Made by a program: the position numbers and the translations under genes. From the NCBI RefSeq assembly GCF_000379625.1, contig NZ_KB903240.1, positions 124,195 through 188,194 of the forward strand: DNA of 64,000 nucleotides. The letters are read 5' to 3'. The number at the start of each line of letters is the position of its first letter. The first letter of the stretch is position 1. The DNA is from Actinomycetospora chiangmaiensis DSM 45062 (lineage in GTDB: Bacteria; Actinomycetota; Actinomycetes; Mycobacteriales; Pseudonocardiaceae). This document shows, one piece after another, positions 20,196 through 28,293 of this stretch. Below the pieces are notes generated by a model that worked only from the letters and a program-made list of their open reading frames with translations, made no database searches and was not told the DNA's origin.

Positions 20196-21761
20196 TCAGG
20201 CCTCCCCGACGACGGGCGTGGTGGACTCCGGGGCGCTCTCGCGTGCGTGCGCGGCGACGACCCCGGTCTTGTGGCGCTGCACGAACCAGTAGTAGGCGAA
20301 GGGGACGCCGAGGATGATCGCCGGCAGCAGGACCCCGCCCCACTGCAGGTACCAGTGGAACGGCTCGGTCGCGTTGTAGATCTCGTTGCGCGGCCAGGCG
20401 AGGTTCACCGTCATGGCGATGCCCCAGAGGACGGCCAGGAGGTTGACCGGGAGGCCCCAGCGTCCGAGCGAGAAGCCGTCGGGATGCGGCTGCCAGGTCC
20501 CGCGCAGCCGCGAGATGAGCATCGGCACCGTCACCAGCAGGTAGGCCAGGTAGATCACGATGATCGCGATGGAGGTGACCACGGTGTAGATCTGCGGGCT
20601 GAGCGTGATCAGGAGCAGCACGATCGCGACGACGCCGACCGCGACGGCGGCGACCACCGGCGTCCCGAACCGCGGGCTGATGCGGCAGAGGGTCTCCCCC
20701 GCCGGGAGGTTGTTGTCGCGCGACATCGCGAAGGCGAGCCGTACCGCCGCCGCGTGCACGGCGAGTGTGCACACCCCGACCGCGACCGCCACGGCGACCA
20801 GGATGACCGTGCCGAGCTCGGAGCCGAGGACGTTGAGCACGAGCGTCTGCAGGCCGCCGATCTGGCCCAGGCTCGGGTCGCCGAGGTCGGGGGCCGCCAT
20901 CAGCGCGAAGAGGATGACGAGGCCGCCGAGCACGAACGACCAGAACACCGCGCGCAGGATCGCCTTCGGGGCGTTGCGCCGCGGGTCGTGCGACTCCTCC
21001 GCCAGCGACGACGCCGTGTCGAACCCGTACGGCACGTACAACGAGGCGAGCGCCGCGACCATGAACGCCCCGAGGTACCCGAAGGGCCGCCCGTCGACGG
21101 TCGCGTGCTCCGTCGAGAACACGATCTGCGGACCACGGACGGCGTGGACGAGCAGCGCGACGATGAGCACCACCGCGGCGATGATCTCGGTGAAGACGCC
21201 GGTCGAGTTGATCCGGGCCATGAGCGTCGTGCCGAAGGCGTTGATCAGCGTCGTCAGGACGATCAGCACCGTCGCCAGGATGACGCCGTTCACCGCCTGC
21301 GCCTCGGTGTCCGTCCCGCCCGCGTCGGGCACGATCTGGAACCCGCTCCACAGCGAGGGCAGCGTGGCCTGCAGCGCGAGCGCCACGGCCGACACCGACA
21401 CCACGGACGCTGCGAGCATCGCCCACCCGGCCAGCCACGCCGTGTGCGGGCTGGCGAGCCGCTTGGTCCAGTTGTAGATGGACCCGGCCACCGGGTAGCG
21501 GGCCGCGAGCTCGCAGAAGCACAGCGCGACCAGCGTCTGCCCGGCGAAGGCCATCGGCCACGTCCACCAGTACGCGGCACCCCCCTCCGCGTAGCCGAGG
21601 TAGAACAGCTGGAACACCCCGGTGAGGATCGAGATGTAGCTGATCCCGGCCGCGAAGGTGTGGAAGCTGCCGAGCGAGCGCACGAGGCTCGGCCGGTAAC
21701 CGAACTCGTCGATGTCCGCGCTGTCGGTGCTGTCGGTGTTCCGGTCGTTGGTCGTGCTCAT
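20196..21761 (-). CDS. APC superfamily amino acid/choline permease
   Basis: 521-residue membrane protein with about 12 transmembrane segments and hydrophilic ends (MSTTNDRNTDSTDSADIDEF at the start). The APC signatures are FHTFAAGISYISILTGVFQLF-like TM1, ARYPVAGSIYNWTKRL and YVPYGFDTASSLAEESHDPR. It resembles the GABA-permease/BAT1-type group rather than BCCT or ABC choline carriers. Lying between the two enzymes of betaine synthesis, it most likely imports choline or a choline precursor; that is inference from context. ATG 21761 overlaps the betB stop by four bases (ATGA). Confidence 0.85.
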   Translation of the reverse strand: MSTTNDRNTDSTDSADIDEFGYRPSLVRSLGSFHTFAAGISYISILTGVFQLFYLGYAEGGAAYWWTWPMAFAGQTLVALCFCELAARYPVAGSIYNWTKRLASPHTAWLAGWAMLAASVVSVSAVALALQATLPSLWSGFQIVPDAGGTDTEAQAVNGVILATVLIVLTTLINAFGTTLMARINSTGVFTEIIAAVVLIVALLVHAVRGPQIVFSTEHATVDGRPFGYLGAFMVAALASLYVPYGFDTASSLAEESHDPRRNAPKAILRAVFWSFVLGGLVILFALMAAPDLGDPSLGQIGGLQTLVLNVLGSELGTVILVAVAVAVGVCTLAVHAAAVRLAFAMSRDNNLPAGETLCRISPRFGTPVVAAVAVGVVAIVLLLITLSPQIYTVVTSIAIIVIYLAYLLVTVPMLISRLRGTWQPHPDGFSLGRWGLPVNLLAVLWGIAMTVNLAWPRNEIYNATEPFHWYLQWGGVLLPAIILGVPFAYYWFVQRHKTGVVAAHARESAPESTTPVVGEA

Positions 21762-23248
21762 GAGCCGCTCCCGGTGCTGGAGGAGGGGAACCACCCGGTC
21801 GGCGCCGGCCGGGTGTTGGTCCAGATGTGCTTGGCCTCCTGGTACTCGGCGAGGCCGGCGCGCCCGAGCTCGCGTCCGACGCCGGAGTGGCCGAAGCCGC
21901 CCCACTCGGCGGCGGGCACGTACGGGCCGAAGTCGTTGATCCACACGGTGCCGTGCCGCAGCCGCGCTGCGACCTCCTCGCACGTCCCGGTGTCGGCCGA
22001 GAACACCGCGCCGGCGAGGCCGTACTCGGTGTCGTTGGCGATGCGGACGGCGTCCTCGAGGTCGGTGAAGGTCTCCACGGTGAGCACCGGCCCGAACGAC
22101 TCGTCGTGCACCACGGACATGTCCTGGGTGCAGCGGTCAAGGATCGTGGGCGGGTAGTAGAAGCCGTCGGCGAGGTGGTCGTCGGTCGGGCGCTCACCAC
22201 CGCACCGCAGCACCGCGCCCTCGGCGACGCCGCGCGCCACGTAGGCCTCGACCTTCTCCCGGTGCGCGGCCGAGATCAGCGGGCCGGTCTCGGTGCCCGG
22301 GTCGTCCGGGCCCCCGAGGACGATGCGCTGCGCGCGCTCGACGAGGTCGTCGACGATCCGGTCGTGCGCGGACTCCTCGACGACGAGTCGGGCGCCCGCG
22401 GAGCACACCTGGCCGGAATGCAGGAAGATCCCGGTGAGGATGTTGTCGACGGCGGTGTCGTGGTCGGCGTCGGCGAAGCAGACGAACGGGTTCTTGCCGC
22501 CCAGCTCCAGCGCCACCTTCTTCACGGTCGCGGCGGCGTTCGCCATGATCGTGCGCCCGGTCGCGAGGCCGCCGGTGAAGCTGACCATGTCGATGCGCGG
22601 GTCGGTCGAGAGCGGGGCGCCCGCGGTGGCGCCGGCCCCGAGGACCAGGTTGGCCACGCCGTCGGGGAGACCGGCCTCCGCGAGCAGCTCCATGAGGATG
22701 ATGCAGGTGTGCGGGGTGAGCTCGCTCGGCTTGAGGACGAACGTGCACCCGGCCCCGATCGCCGGCGCGACCTTCCACGCGGTCTGCAGCAGCGGGTAGT
22801 TCCAGGGCGTGATCAGCCCGCACACGCCGACGGGCTCGTACACGACCTTGCTGCGCGCGTTCGGCACCCCGGTCTCGACGAGTCGGCCGTCGCCGGTGGC
22901 GGCCAGGTGGCCGAACCAGCGGAAGCAGTTCGTGATGTCGTCCATGTCGATCTCGGACTCGACCAGGCGCTTGCCGGTGTCCAGCGTCTCCGCCCGGGCG
23001 AGCCGGTCGCGGTCGCGCTGCAGCAGGTCCGCGACCCGCAGGAGCAGGGCGCCGCGCTCGGCCGGGGGCACGGTCGACCAGCGCCCGTCGTCGAAGGCGG
23101 TCCGGGCCGCGGCGACGGCGCGCTCGGTGTCCTTCGCGGTCGCCTCGCTGACCTCGCCCACGAGCCGCCCGTCCGCCGGGCACCGGATCTCGCGGACCCC
23201 GCCCTCCAGGGCGTCGGTCCACGTGCCGTCGATGTAGAGCTGGCCCAC
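21758..23248 (-). CDS. betB: Betaine-aldehyde dehydrogenase
   Basis: NAD(P)-dependent oxidation of betaine aldehyde to glycine betaine. 496 residues, an aldehyde dehydrogenase fold: cofactor region GLITPWNYPLLQTAWK and KPSELTP, FTGGLATGR, the catalytic Glu in ALELGGKNPF and the Cys in SGQVCSAGARL, ending with GHSGVGRELGRAGLAEYQ. GTG 23248 is chosen because GAGGAGG stands 7 bases upstream; a GTG 8 codons earlier has no such site. It is the first gene of the unit and divergent from tetR across a double operator. Activity on other aldehydes cannot be excluded. Confidence 0.87.
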   Translation of the reverse strand: MGQLYIDGTWTDALEGGVREIRCPADGRLVGEVSEATAKDTERAVAAARTAFDDGRWSTVPPAERGALLLRVADLLQRDRDRLARAETLDTGKRLVESEIDMDDITNCFRWFGHLAATGDGRLVETGVPNARSKVVYEPVGVCGLITPWNYPLLQTAWKVAPAIGAGCTFVLKPSELTPHTCIILMELLAEAGLPDGVANLVLGAGATAGAPLSTDPRIDMVSFTGGLATGRTIMANAAATVKKVALELGGKNPFVCFADADHDTAVDNILTGIFLHSGQVCSAGARLVVEESAHDRIVDDLVERAQRIVLGGPDDPGTETGPLISAAHREKVEAYVARGVAEGAVLRCGGERPTDDHLADGFYYPPTILDRCTQDMSVVHDESFGPVLTVETFTDLEDAVRIANDTEYGLAGAVFSADTGTCEEVAARLRHGTVWINDFGPYVPAAEWGGFGHSGVGRELGRAGLAEYQEAKHIWTNTRPAPTGWFPSSSTGSGS

Positions 23249-23298
23249 CGGGGCTGCCTCCTCGGTCTGCACGCGGTCCCGCGTGCGGTCCCTCGCCG

Positions 23299-23312
23299 TT
23301 CCCGACGACGGG
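23299..23312. repeat. Copy of the dispersed TTCCCGACGACGGG motif
   Basis: Exact 14 bp copy between betB and its operator region; see the finding on this motif. Confidence 0.7.
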
Positions 23313-23365
23313 TGCCCCGGGTCGGGCCGACGCGGGCCGTGTGGGCACCCGGTGAAAAAGAATTC

Positions 23366-23398
23366 GTACAGGTGTACACCGAGTGCGGACAGGTGTCC
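23366..23398. promoter_or_regulatory. Double palindromic operator between betB and tetR
   Basis: Two 12 bp palindromes, GTACAGGTGTAC (23366-23377) and GGACAGGTGTCC (23387-23398), with centres 21 bp apart, two turns of the helix. They lie in the divergent promoter of betB and the TetR gene; CATAAT at 23398-23403 may be the tetR -10. The likely ligand is the adjacent TetR protein. The same arrangement recurs at 24006-24038. Confidence 0.8.
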
Positions 23399-23409
23399 AT
23401 AATGACCAC

Positions 23410-23982
23410 GTGAACAGCCCGGGCGTCCGTCGCAGCCGCACGAGCGACCCGGACCGGCGGGAACGCATCGCCCGGGCGGCCATGAGCGTGATCTCCCGCA
23501 GTGGCGTCGACGGGCTCACCCACCGGGCGGTGGCGGCCGAGGCCGAGGTCCCCCTCGGCTCGACCACGTACCACTTCGCCACCCTTGACGACCTGCTCGC
23601 GGTCGCCCTGGAGCGCGCGGCGGACGACAACATCCGCCTCGTCCGCACGTGGGCGAGCAGCCTGCCGGTCGACGCCGACCTGGCGCACGCGTTGGCCGAC
23701 CTCGTCGTCGAGCACCTCGCCGACCAGCGCCCCCACACCGTCGTCGAGTACGACCTCTACATCGCCGCGCTGCACCGGCCGCGGCTGCGCGCCCTCAGCA
23801 ACGCGTGGGACGAGGCGTTGATCGACATCTTCAGCGCGAGGACCGACGCCGTCACCGGCCGCGTGCTGGCGGCGATGTTCTGCGGGCTGCTCATGCAGGG
23901 CGCGATCGCCGACCCGCCCCTCTCCGTGGAGCAGTTCCGGGGCATGTTCCGGCGGGTCATCGACGGTCCCGGGGGCGCCTGA
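23410..23982 (+). CDS. TetR family regulator (BetI-like)
   Basis: 190-residue repressor. The N-terminal helix-turn-helix runs from about 15 to 60 (RRERIARAAMSVISRSGVDG, THRAVAAEAEVPLGSTTYHF), followed by an alpha-helical ligand domain. GTG 23410 is preferred because an upstream in-frame GTG (23383) lies inside the operator. Placed opposite a betaine synthesis operon, it probably represses that operon and itself, as BetI does in other bacteria with choline as inducer. Matching operators also before the next gene suggest it controls the FAD monooxygenase as well. Confidence 0.83.
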   Translation: MNSPGVRRSRTSDPDRRERIARAAMSVISRSGVDGLTHRAVAAEAEVPLGSTTYHFATLDDLLAVALERAADDNIRLVRTWASSLPVDADLAHALADLVVEHLADQRPHTVVEYDLYIAALHRPRLRALSNAWDEALIDIFSARTDAVTGRVLAAMFCGLLMQGAIADPPLSVEQFRGMFRRVIDGPGGA

Positions 23983-24005
23983 CACTGCCGCCTGACGCTG
24001 GCGTT

Positions 24006-24038
24006 GGACATCTGTACGCACAACGCGTACATTCGTCC
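24006..24038 (+). promoter_or_regulatory. Second double operator, before the FAD monooxygenase
   Basis: GGACATCTGTAC (24006-24017) and GTACATTCGTCC (24027-24038) are degenerate versions of the 23366-23398 palindromes, again with centres 21 bp apart. Between them TGTACGC and GCGTACA form a further inverted repeat (24013-24031). It lies in the promoter region of the gene starting at 24138. Confidence 0.72.
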
Positions 24039-24137
24039 ATACCGGCCGGCGGGTGCCACTCCCCCCGTGGCGCCCACCGGCCGGCCCCCACGCGCCGACC
24101 GGGATTGCGACACCGTCGGCCCGGGGATGCGTGGCCC

Positions 24138-25364
24138 GTGGGGCGCAGCGCGGTGGTCGTCGGGGGCGGGATCGGTGGCCTCGCGGCCGCGCGCGGGCTC
24201 GTCCTCGCGGGCTGGGACGTCGAGGTCCTCGAGCGGCTGGACGACCGGGCCCCGGACGGCACGGACCGCGACAGCACCGGCGACAGCCCTGACGGCACCG
24301 GCGACAGCCCTGACGGCACCGGCGACAGCCCTGACGGCACCGGCGACAGCCCTGACGGCTCCGACCGGTCCGCGAGCCGGCTCGGCGGCGGGATCTCGAT
24401 CTGGCCGAACGCGCTGCGCGCCCTCGACGTGCTCGGGCTCGGGGACGCGGTCCGCGCCGAGGGGCTGGTGCAGGCCGCGGGCGGGATCCGCGAGCGGCGG
24501 GGCCGCTGGATCGTGCGCAGCGACAACCGACGCATGATCGCCCGCCACGGCGACGGCATCACGGTGCTCCCCCGGGCCCGGCTGCTGGCGATCCTGCGCG
24601 ACGCGCTCCCACCCGCCGTCGTGCGGACGGGCTCGGCGGTGGAGCACCCGGCGCGGATCGAGGCCGACCTCGTCGTCGGCGCGGACGGCATCGGCTCCGT
24701 GGTCCGTCGGCTGGTCGCACCGGACGCACGGCCGCGTGGCACCGGCACGGTGGCCTGGCGACTCGCGGCGCACGTCCCGGACCCGCCGGACGAGGGCGGC
24801 GAGACCTGGGGCGACGGGTGCTACGCCGGCGTGGCGCCGCTACGCGACGGGCGCGTCAACCTGTGGGCCGTCGTCCGGGACGACGAGCCCGCCGCGACGG
24901 ATCTCGACGCCCTCCGACGCCGCTTCGCCGGCTTCCACGACCCGATCCCCGCGCTGCTCGCCGCCGCCGACCCCGCGTCCGCGCACGTCACCGAGCTCGC
25001 CTGGCTGCCGCCGCTGCGGACGTTCGTGCGCGGCCGCCACGTCCTGGTCGGCGACGCCGCCCATGCCATGACCCCCAATCTCGGCCAGGGCGGCTGCCTC
25101 GCCCTCGAGGACGCCGCCGTGCTCTCCCGCTGCGCCGACGACCTCCCGCGCTACGACCGCCTCCGCCGGCCGCGGACCGCGCGTCTCACCCGACGCGCCC
25201 GGCTCGCCGGCCTCGTCGCGGGGCTGTCGGGCGCCGTCCCGACGGCGGGTCGCGACGTCCTGGGGCGGCTGGTGCCGGATGCGCTGACCGTCGGGGCACT
25301 CGACGGCGTCCTCGGCTGGACCCCACCGGACGTGTCGGCCACGCGGTGGACCGCCGCCGGGTAG
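24138..25364 (+). CDS. FAD-dependent monooxygenase (PHBH-type fold)
   Basis: 408-residue flavoprotein. The dinucleotide site is AVVVGGGIGGLAAARGL at the very start, the DG motif is VVGADGIGSVVRRLV, and the GD motif is VLVGDAAHAMTPNLGQGGC with the following LEDAAVL. GISIWPNALRALDVLG is typical of the salicylate hydroxylase/zeaxanthin epoxidase-like group. The start is GTG 24138; no good ribosome site is seen. Oddity: residues about 45-72 are a Asp/Gly/Ser/Pro insert made by four 21 bp tandem repeats. The promoter shares the TetR operator pattern with betB, so a role linked to choline or quaternary amine use is possible but unproven. Confidence 0.83.
   Translation: MGRSAVVVGGGIGGLAAARGLVLAGWDVEVLERLDDRAPDGTDRDSTGDSPDGTGDSPDGTGDSPDGTGDSPDGSDRSASRLGGGISIWPNALRALDVLGLGDAVRAEGLVQAAGGIRERRGRWIVRSDNRRMIARHGDGITVLPRARLLAILRDALPPAVVRTGSAVEHPARIEADLVVGADGIGSVVRRLVAPDARPRGTGTVAWRLAAHVPDPPDEGGETWGDGCYAGVAPLRDGRVNLWAVVRDDEPAATDLDALRRRFAGFHDPIPALLAAADPASAHVTELAWLPPLRTFVRGRHVLVGDAAHAMTPNLGQGGCLALEDAAVLSRCADDLPRYDRLRRPRTARLTRRARLAGLVAGLSGAVPTAGRDVLGRLVPDALTVGALDGVLGWTPPDVSATRWTAAG
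24270..24353 (+). repeat. In-frame 21 bp tandem repeat, four copies
   Basis: Unit GACGGCACCGGCGACAGCCC+T: copies 24291-24311, 24312-24332 and 24333-24353 are identical, and 24270-24290 differs at one base. It encodes DSTGDSP then DGTGDSP three times. Because the unit is 7 codons, copy-number change keeps the monooxygenase frame. Confidence 0.93.
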
Positions 25365-25371
25365 CACCGCA

Positions 25372-25377
25372 TAGGCT
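25372..25377 (+). promoter_or_regulatory. -10 element TAGGCT before the MmpS-like gene
   Basis: TAGGCT stands about 30 bases upstream of ATG 25407, and GAGGAGGG (25390-25397) lies between them as ribosome site. Pattern call only. Confidence 0.35.
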
Positions 25378-25406
25378 GCCGCCCTCACCGAGGAGGGCAT
25401 GGGTCG

Positions 25407-25808
25407 ATGGCGATGGACGCGGCACGCACGCGGTGGTGCCGGGCGGCGGGAGCGCTGCTGGGGGCGTCGGTGGTTCTCGTCGGGGCGGGCGCCTGCTCGT
25501 CGGATCCGCCCCCACCCGCGCGGCAGTACACGGTCCAGTTCTCGGTCTCCGGGACCTCGGGCGGGAACGTCTTCGGGCGCTACGTGACCGTGGGCCAGCT
25601 GGGCAGCACGGAGGAGACGACGTTCGCGGGCGTGCCGTTCTCCGAGCGGCTGACCGTGCCCTATCCCCCGGCCCCCGCGCTGCAGGCGAGCGCCGTCGGC
25701 GTGCCCCCCGGATCCCGTCTGTCCTGCCAGATCACGGTCGACGGACAGACGGTCGCGGCGCAGACCGTGTCCGTGCCCGGGCAGGACGTCATCTGCCGGG
25801 CAGGCTGA
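25407..25808 (+). CDS. MmpS-like secreted lipoprotein
   Basis: 133 residues with a signal peptide and lipobox VGAGAC (Cys about 31), so it is probably anchored on the outer face of the membrane. The mature part is a small beta domain: YTVQFSVSGTSGGNV, then LSCQITVDGQTVAAQTVSV and a closing VICRAG. Two cysteines flanking an ITVDG strand are characteristic of MmpS-type proteins. MmpS proteins usually accompany an MmpL transporter, but none is adjacent. GAGGAGGG lies about 10 bases before the ATG. Its 3' end overlaps the convergent EamA gene by 20 bp. Confidence 0.65.
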   Translation: MAMDAARTRWCRAAGALLGASVVLVGAGACSSDPPPPARQYTVQFSVSGTSGGNVFGRYVTVGQLGSTEETTFAGVPFSERLTVPYPPAPALQASAVGVPPGSRLSCQITVDGQTVAAQTVSVPGQDVICRAG

Positions 25809-26733
25809 GGCCCGCCTCCGCCGCCACCACCGGTCGTCGGGAACGCTCCCGCAGGCCGAGCGCGGTGACCGAGGCCGCGACGACGACGAGACCCACCATC
25901 TGGGTCGCGGTGAGCGTGCCGCCGAGCAGCGTGACGCCGAGGACGGTCGCGGTGAGCGGGAAGGCGAGTTCGGCGAGCGTCGCGCGGGCCGCCGGGGTGC
26001 GGCGCAGGCCCGGGTAGTAGAGGGCGAGCCCGAGCAGTCCGGGGACCAGCGCGAGCGCCACCAGGGGCGGGAGCTGGGCCGTGGTGACCGCGACCGGTCC
26101 GCCGCCGACCAGGAGCACGAGGAGCGCCGCGGGCAGGCCGATCGCGAACCGCAGCACCGTGATCTCCCACGGCGTCGCGTCCGACGCCGCACCTACGAAG
26201 CGACCCAACACCGTGCCTGCGGCCCAGAGCACCGCGGCCGCGGCGGCGAGCAGCGCTGCGACGACCGCCTGCACGTGGACCGCGAACGGGTCGGCGAACG
26301 CCAGCAGCCAGGCCCCCACCAGCGCGGGGACCGCGTAGGCCCAGTAGCCGCGGCGCAGTCGCTCCCCCAGCAGCCAGGCGGCCCCGAGCGCGGCGACGAG
26401 CGGCTGGATCTTCTGTAGGACCAGCGGCGTGATCGGGTCGCCGAGGGTGAGGGCCTCGGTGAAGAGCACGGTGGCGAGCGCGGACGATCCCGCCCCGATG
26501 ACCGCCATCGCGAACCGGGCGCGCACCGGCATCGTCCGGAACGCCCGCCAGGCCCGCGGCAGCCAGGGGACGAGCACCACGACGATGATCAGGTGTTCCC
26601 AGAACACGATGCTCGCGGCGGGCAGGGCGTCGGCCAGCGGTGCGCGGAGCAGGGCGTCCGTGCCCCAGAGCGCCGCGCCGAGCGCGACCAGCCAGCTCAG
26701 GTCACCCGAGCCGCGCCACCAGGTGCGCCTCAC
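25789..26733 (-). CDS. EamA/DMT family transporter
   Basis: 314-residue membrane protein with about ten hydrophobic segments in two repeats (LVALGAALWGTDALLRAPL; later AVLWAAGTVLGRFVGAAS), the drug/metabolite transporter fold with two EamA domains. GTG 26733 has GAGGAGGG five bases upstream. It overlaps the 3' end of the methyltransferase gene by 32 bp, so it is the last gene of the ergothioneine transcript. Placement suggests export or import of ergothioneine or an intermediate; the family moves many small metabolites, so this is inference. Confidence 0.83.
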   Translation of the reverse strand: MRRTWWRGSGDLSWLVALGAALWGTDALLRAPLADALPAASIVFWEHLIIVVVLVPWLPRAWRAFRTMPVRARFAMAVIGAGSSALATVLFTEALTLGDPITPLVLQKIQPLVAALGAAWLLGERLRRGYWAYAVPALVGAWLLAFADPFAVHVQAVVAALLAAAAAVLWAAGTVLGRFVGAASDATPWEITVLRFAIGLPAALLVLLVGGGPVAVTTAQLPPLVALALVPGLLGLALYYPGLRRTPAARATLAELAFPLTATVLGVTLLGGTLTATQMVGLVVVAASVTALGLRERSRRPVVAAEAGLSLPGR

Positions 26734-27217
26734 CGTCACCCTCCTCGTCGACGAGCACGTCGAGGTGGCCGAAGGCCGCCCGCAGTTCCCCGGGGGCGGC
26801 GCGGAAGCGGCCGCCGGTGTCGCCGACCGTCGACAGCACCGTGAGCACCAACAGTCCGCGGGGCGCCAGCAGTCCCGCCAGGGTGGGGTAGAGCAGCGGG
26901 TCACGGAACCGCTGCTGGACGACGACGTCGTAGGCGCCGGTGACCGGCAGGCCGTCGTCGAGGTCCGCCTCGATCCAGCGCACCGACACGCCCTCGGCGG
27001 CCGCGAGCTCCCGGCCGAGCGCGAGCCCGGCCGGGGCGGCGTCCACCGCGTCCACGTCGAGGCCGCGGGCGGCGAGCCACACCGCGACCGTGCCGCGACC
27101 GCATGCGACGTCCAGCGCCCGACCGGTCGTCGGGACGAGGTCCTCGCGGCCGACGAGCACCGACGGCGGGCCGGGGCGCCCGACCGTCGAGGCCGCGAAG
27201 CGGTCGTTCCAGTCCAC
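26702..27217 (-). CDS. Class I SAM-dependent methyltransferase
   Basis: 171 residues, a small complete Rossmann methyltransferase: motif I ALDVACGRGTVAVWLAARGL, motif II VDAVDAAPAGLAL, then WIEADLDDGLP and YDVVVQQRFRDPLLYP. It resembles TehB/UbiE-like small enzymes. Its GTG overlaps the egtD stop by one base (TAGTG), so it is translated with egtD. Mycobacterial ergothioneine clusters have egtE here. This protein has no PLP-enzyme features and cannot replace the EgtE lyase. The substrate is unknown. Confidence 0.8.
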   Translation of the reverse strand: MDWNDRFAASTVGRPGPPSVLVGREDLVPTTGRALDVACGRGTVAVWLAARGLDVDAVDAAPAGLALGRELAAAEGVSVRWIEADLDDGLPVTGAYDVVVQQRFRDPLLYPTLAGLLAPRGLLVLTVLSTVGDTGGRFRAAPGELRAAFGHLDVLVDEEGDGEAHLVARLG

Positions 27218-28200
27218 TACCGGCGGCGGGCCAACGTCAGCCCGAACCGCTCGGCCGGGTCGGGCAGCCAGCCGACCGCGTCGAAGCCGGCCGCGTCGAG
27301 CTCGGCGGCGATCCCCGCGCGCGTGAACTTCGTGGAGATCTCGGTGCGCATCTCCTCCCCCGCCGCGAACTCGACGGTCAGGTCGAGCGCCGGGACGCGC
27401 ACGGTCATCGCGCGACGGGCCCGCACCCGCATCTCGATCCGGCTCGACTGCGGCACCCAGGCGGCCACGTAGTCGAAGCCGTCGAGGTCGAAGTCGGCGC
27501 CGAGCACGCGGTTGAGCACCGTGAGGGCGTTGAGCTCGAAGGCGGCGGTGACCCCGGCGCGGTCGTCGTACGCGGCGACGAGCGTCGCCTCGTCCTTGAC
27601 GAGGTCGGTCCCGACGAGGAAGTGCTCGCCGGAGGACAGCGTCTCCGACAGCGCGGTGAGGAAGTCGCGGCGGTCCTCGGGCTCGAAGTTGCCGATCGTG
27701 CCGCCGAGCAGCACGACGAGCCGCCGACCCACGGCGGGGATGCTGCGGAGGTCCGCGATGAAGTCGCCGACGACACCGTGCACGTCGAGGTCGGGGTAGC
27801 CCTCGATCAGGCCGGGCACCGCGTCCTCGAGGGCCGCCGCGGAGACGTCGACGGGGACGTAGTGGCGCAGCCGGCCGGTCCGCGACATGGCGTCGAGGAG
27901 CAGCCGGCTCTTCGTGGACGAGCCGGAGCCGAGCTCGACGAAGGTGTCGGCCCCGGCGATCCGGGTGATCTCGTCGGCGTGCAGCGCGAGGGCCTCGCGC
28001 TCGGCGACGAACGGATAGTACTCGGGCTGCGCGGTGATCTGCTCGAACAGCTCCGACCCGCGCGCGTCGTAGAGCCACTGCGGGCGCAGGACCTTGGGCG
28101 TCGAGGTCAGTCCACGCCGCGCGTCGGCGCGCAGCGCGGCGTCGGCGTCCGCCTCGGTGAGGTGGACGTCGACGGTGGGGAGAGTGCCATGCGTGCTCAC
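27217..28200 (-). CDS. egtD: L-histidine N(alpha)-methyltransferase
   Basis: Trimethylates histidine to hercynine, the first committed step to ergothioneine. 327 residues: KVLRPQWLYDARGSELFEQI at the N-terminus, the SAM site FVELGSGSSTKSRLLLDAM, and LVVLLGGTIGNFEPEDRRDF, then FLVGTDLVKDEATLVAAYDD and the histidine-binding C-terminal half. All are standard for EgtD. The start is GTG 28200. It stands 93 bp after egtC, the longest gap in the cluster, so a weak internal promoter is possible. Confidence 0.95.
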   Translation of the reverse strand: MSTHGTLPTVDVHLTEADADAALRADARRGLTSTPKVLRPQWLYDARGSELFEQITAQPEYYPFVAEREALALHADEITRIAGADTFVELGSGSSTKSRLLLDAMSRTGRLRHYVPVDVSAAALEDAVPGLIEGYPDLDVHGVVGDFIADLRSIPAVGRRLVVLLGGTIGNFEPEDRRDFLTALSETLSSGEHFLVGTDLVKDEATLVAAYDDRAGVTAAFELNALTVLNRVLGADFDLDGFDYVAAWVPQSSRIEMRVRARRAMTVRVPALDLTVEFAAGEEMRTEISTKFTRAGIAAELDAAGFDAVGWLPDPAERFGLTLARRR

Positions 28201-28293
28201 GGCGGGAGTTCACGTCCGATCGGTCGCGGCCCACCTCGTGGTGAGGAGGGCCTGGTTCACGGCGTCGGGAATCAGGGCGAACGTGCAGGTGGG

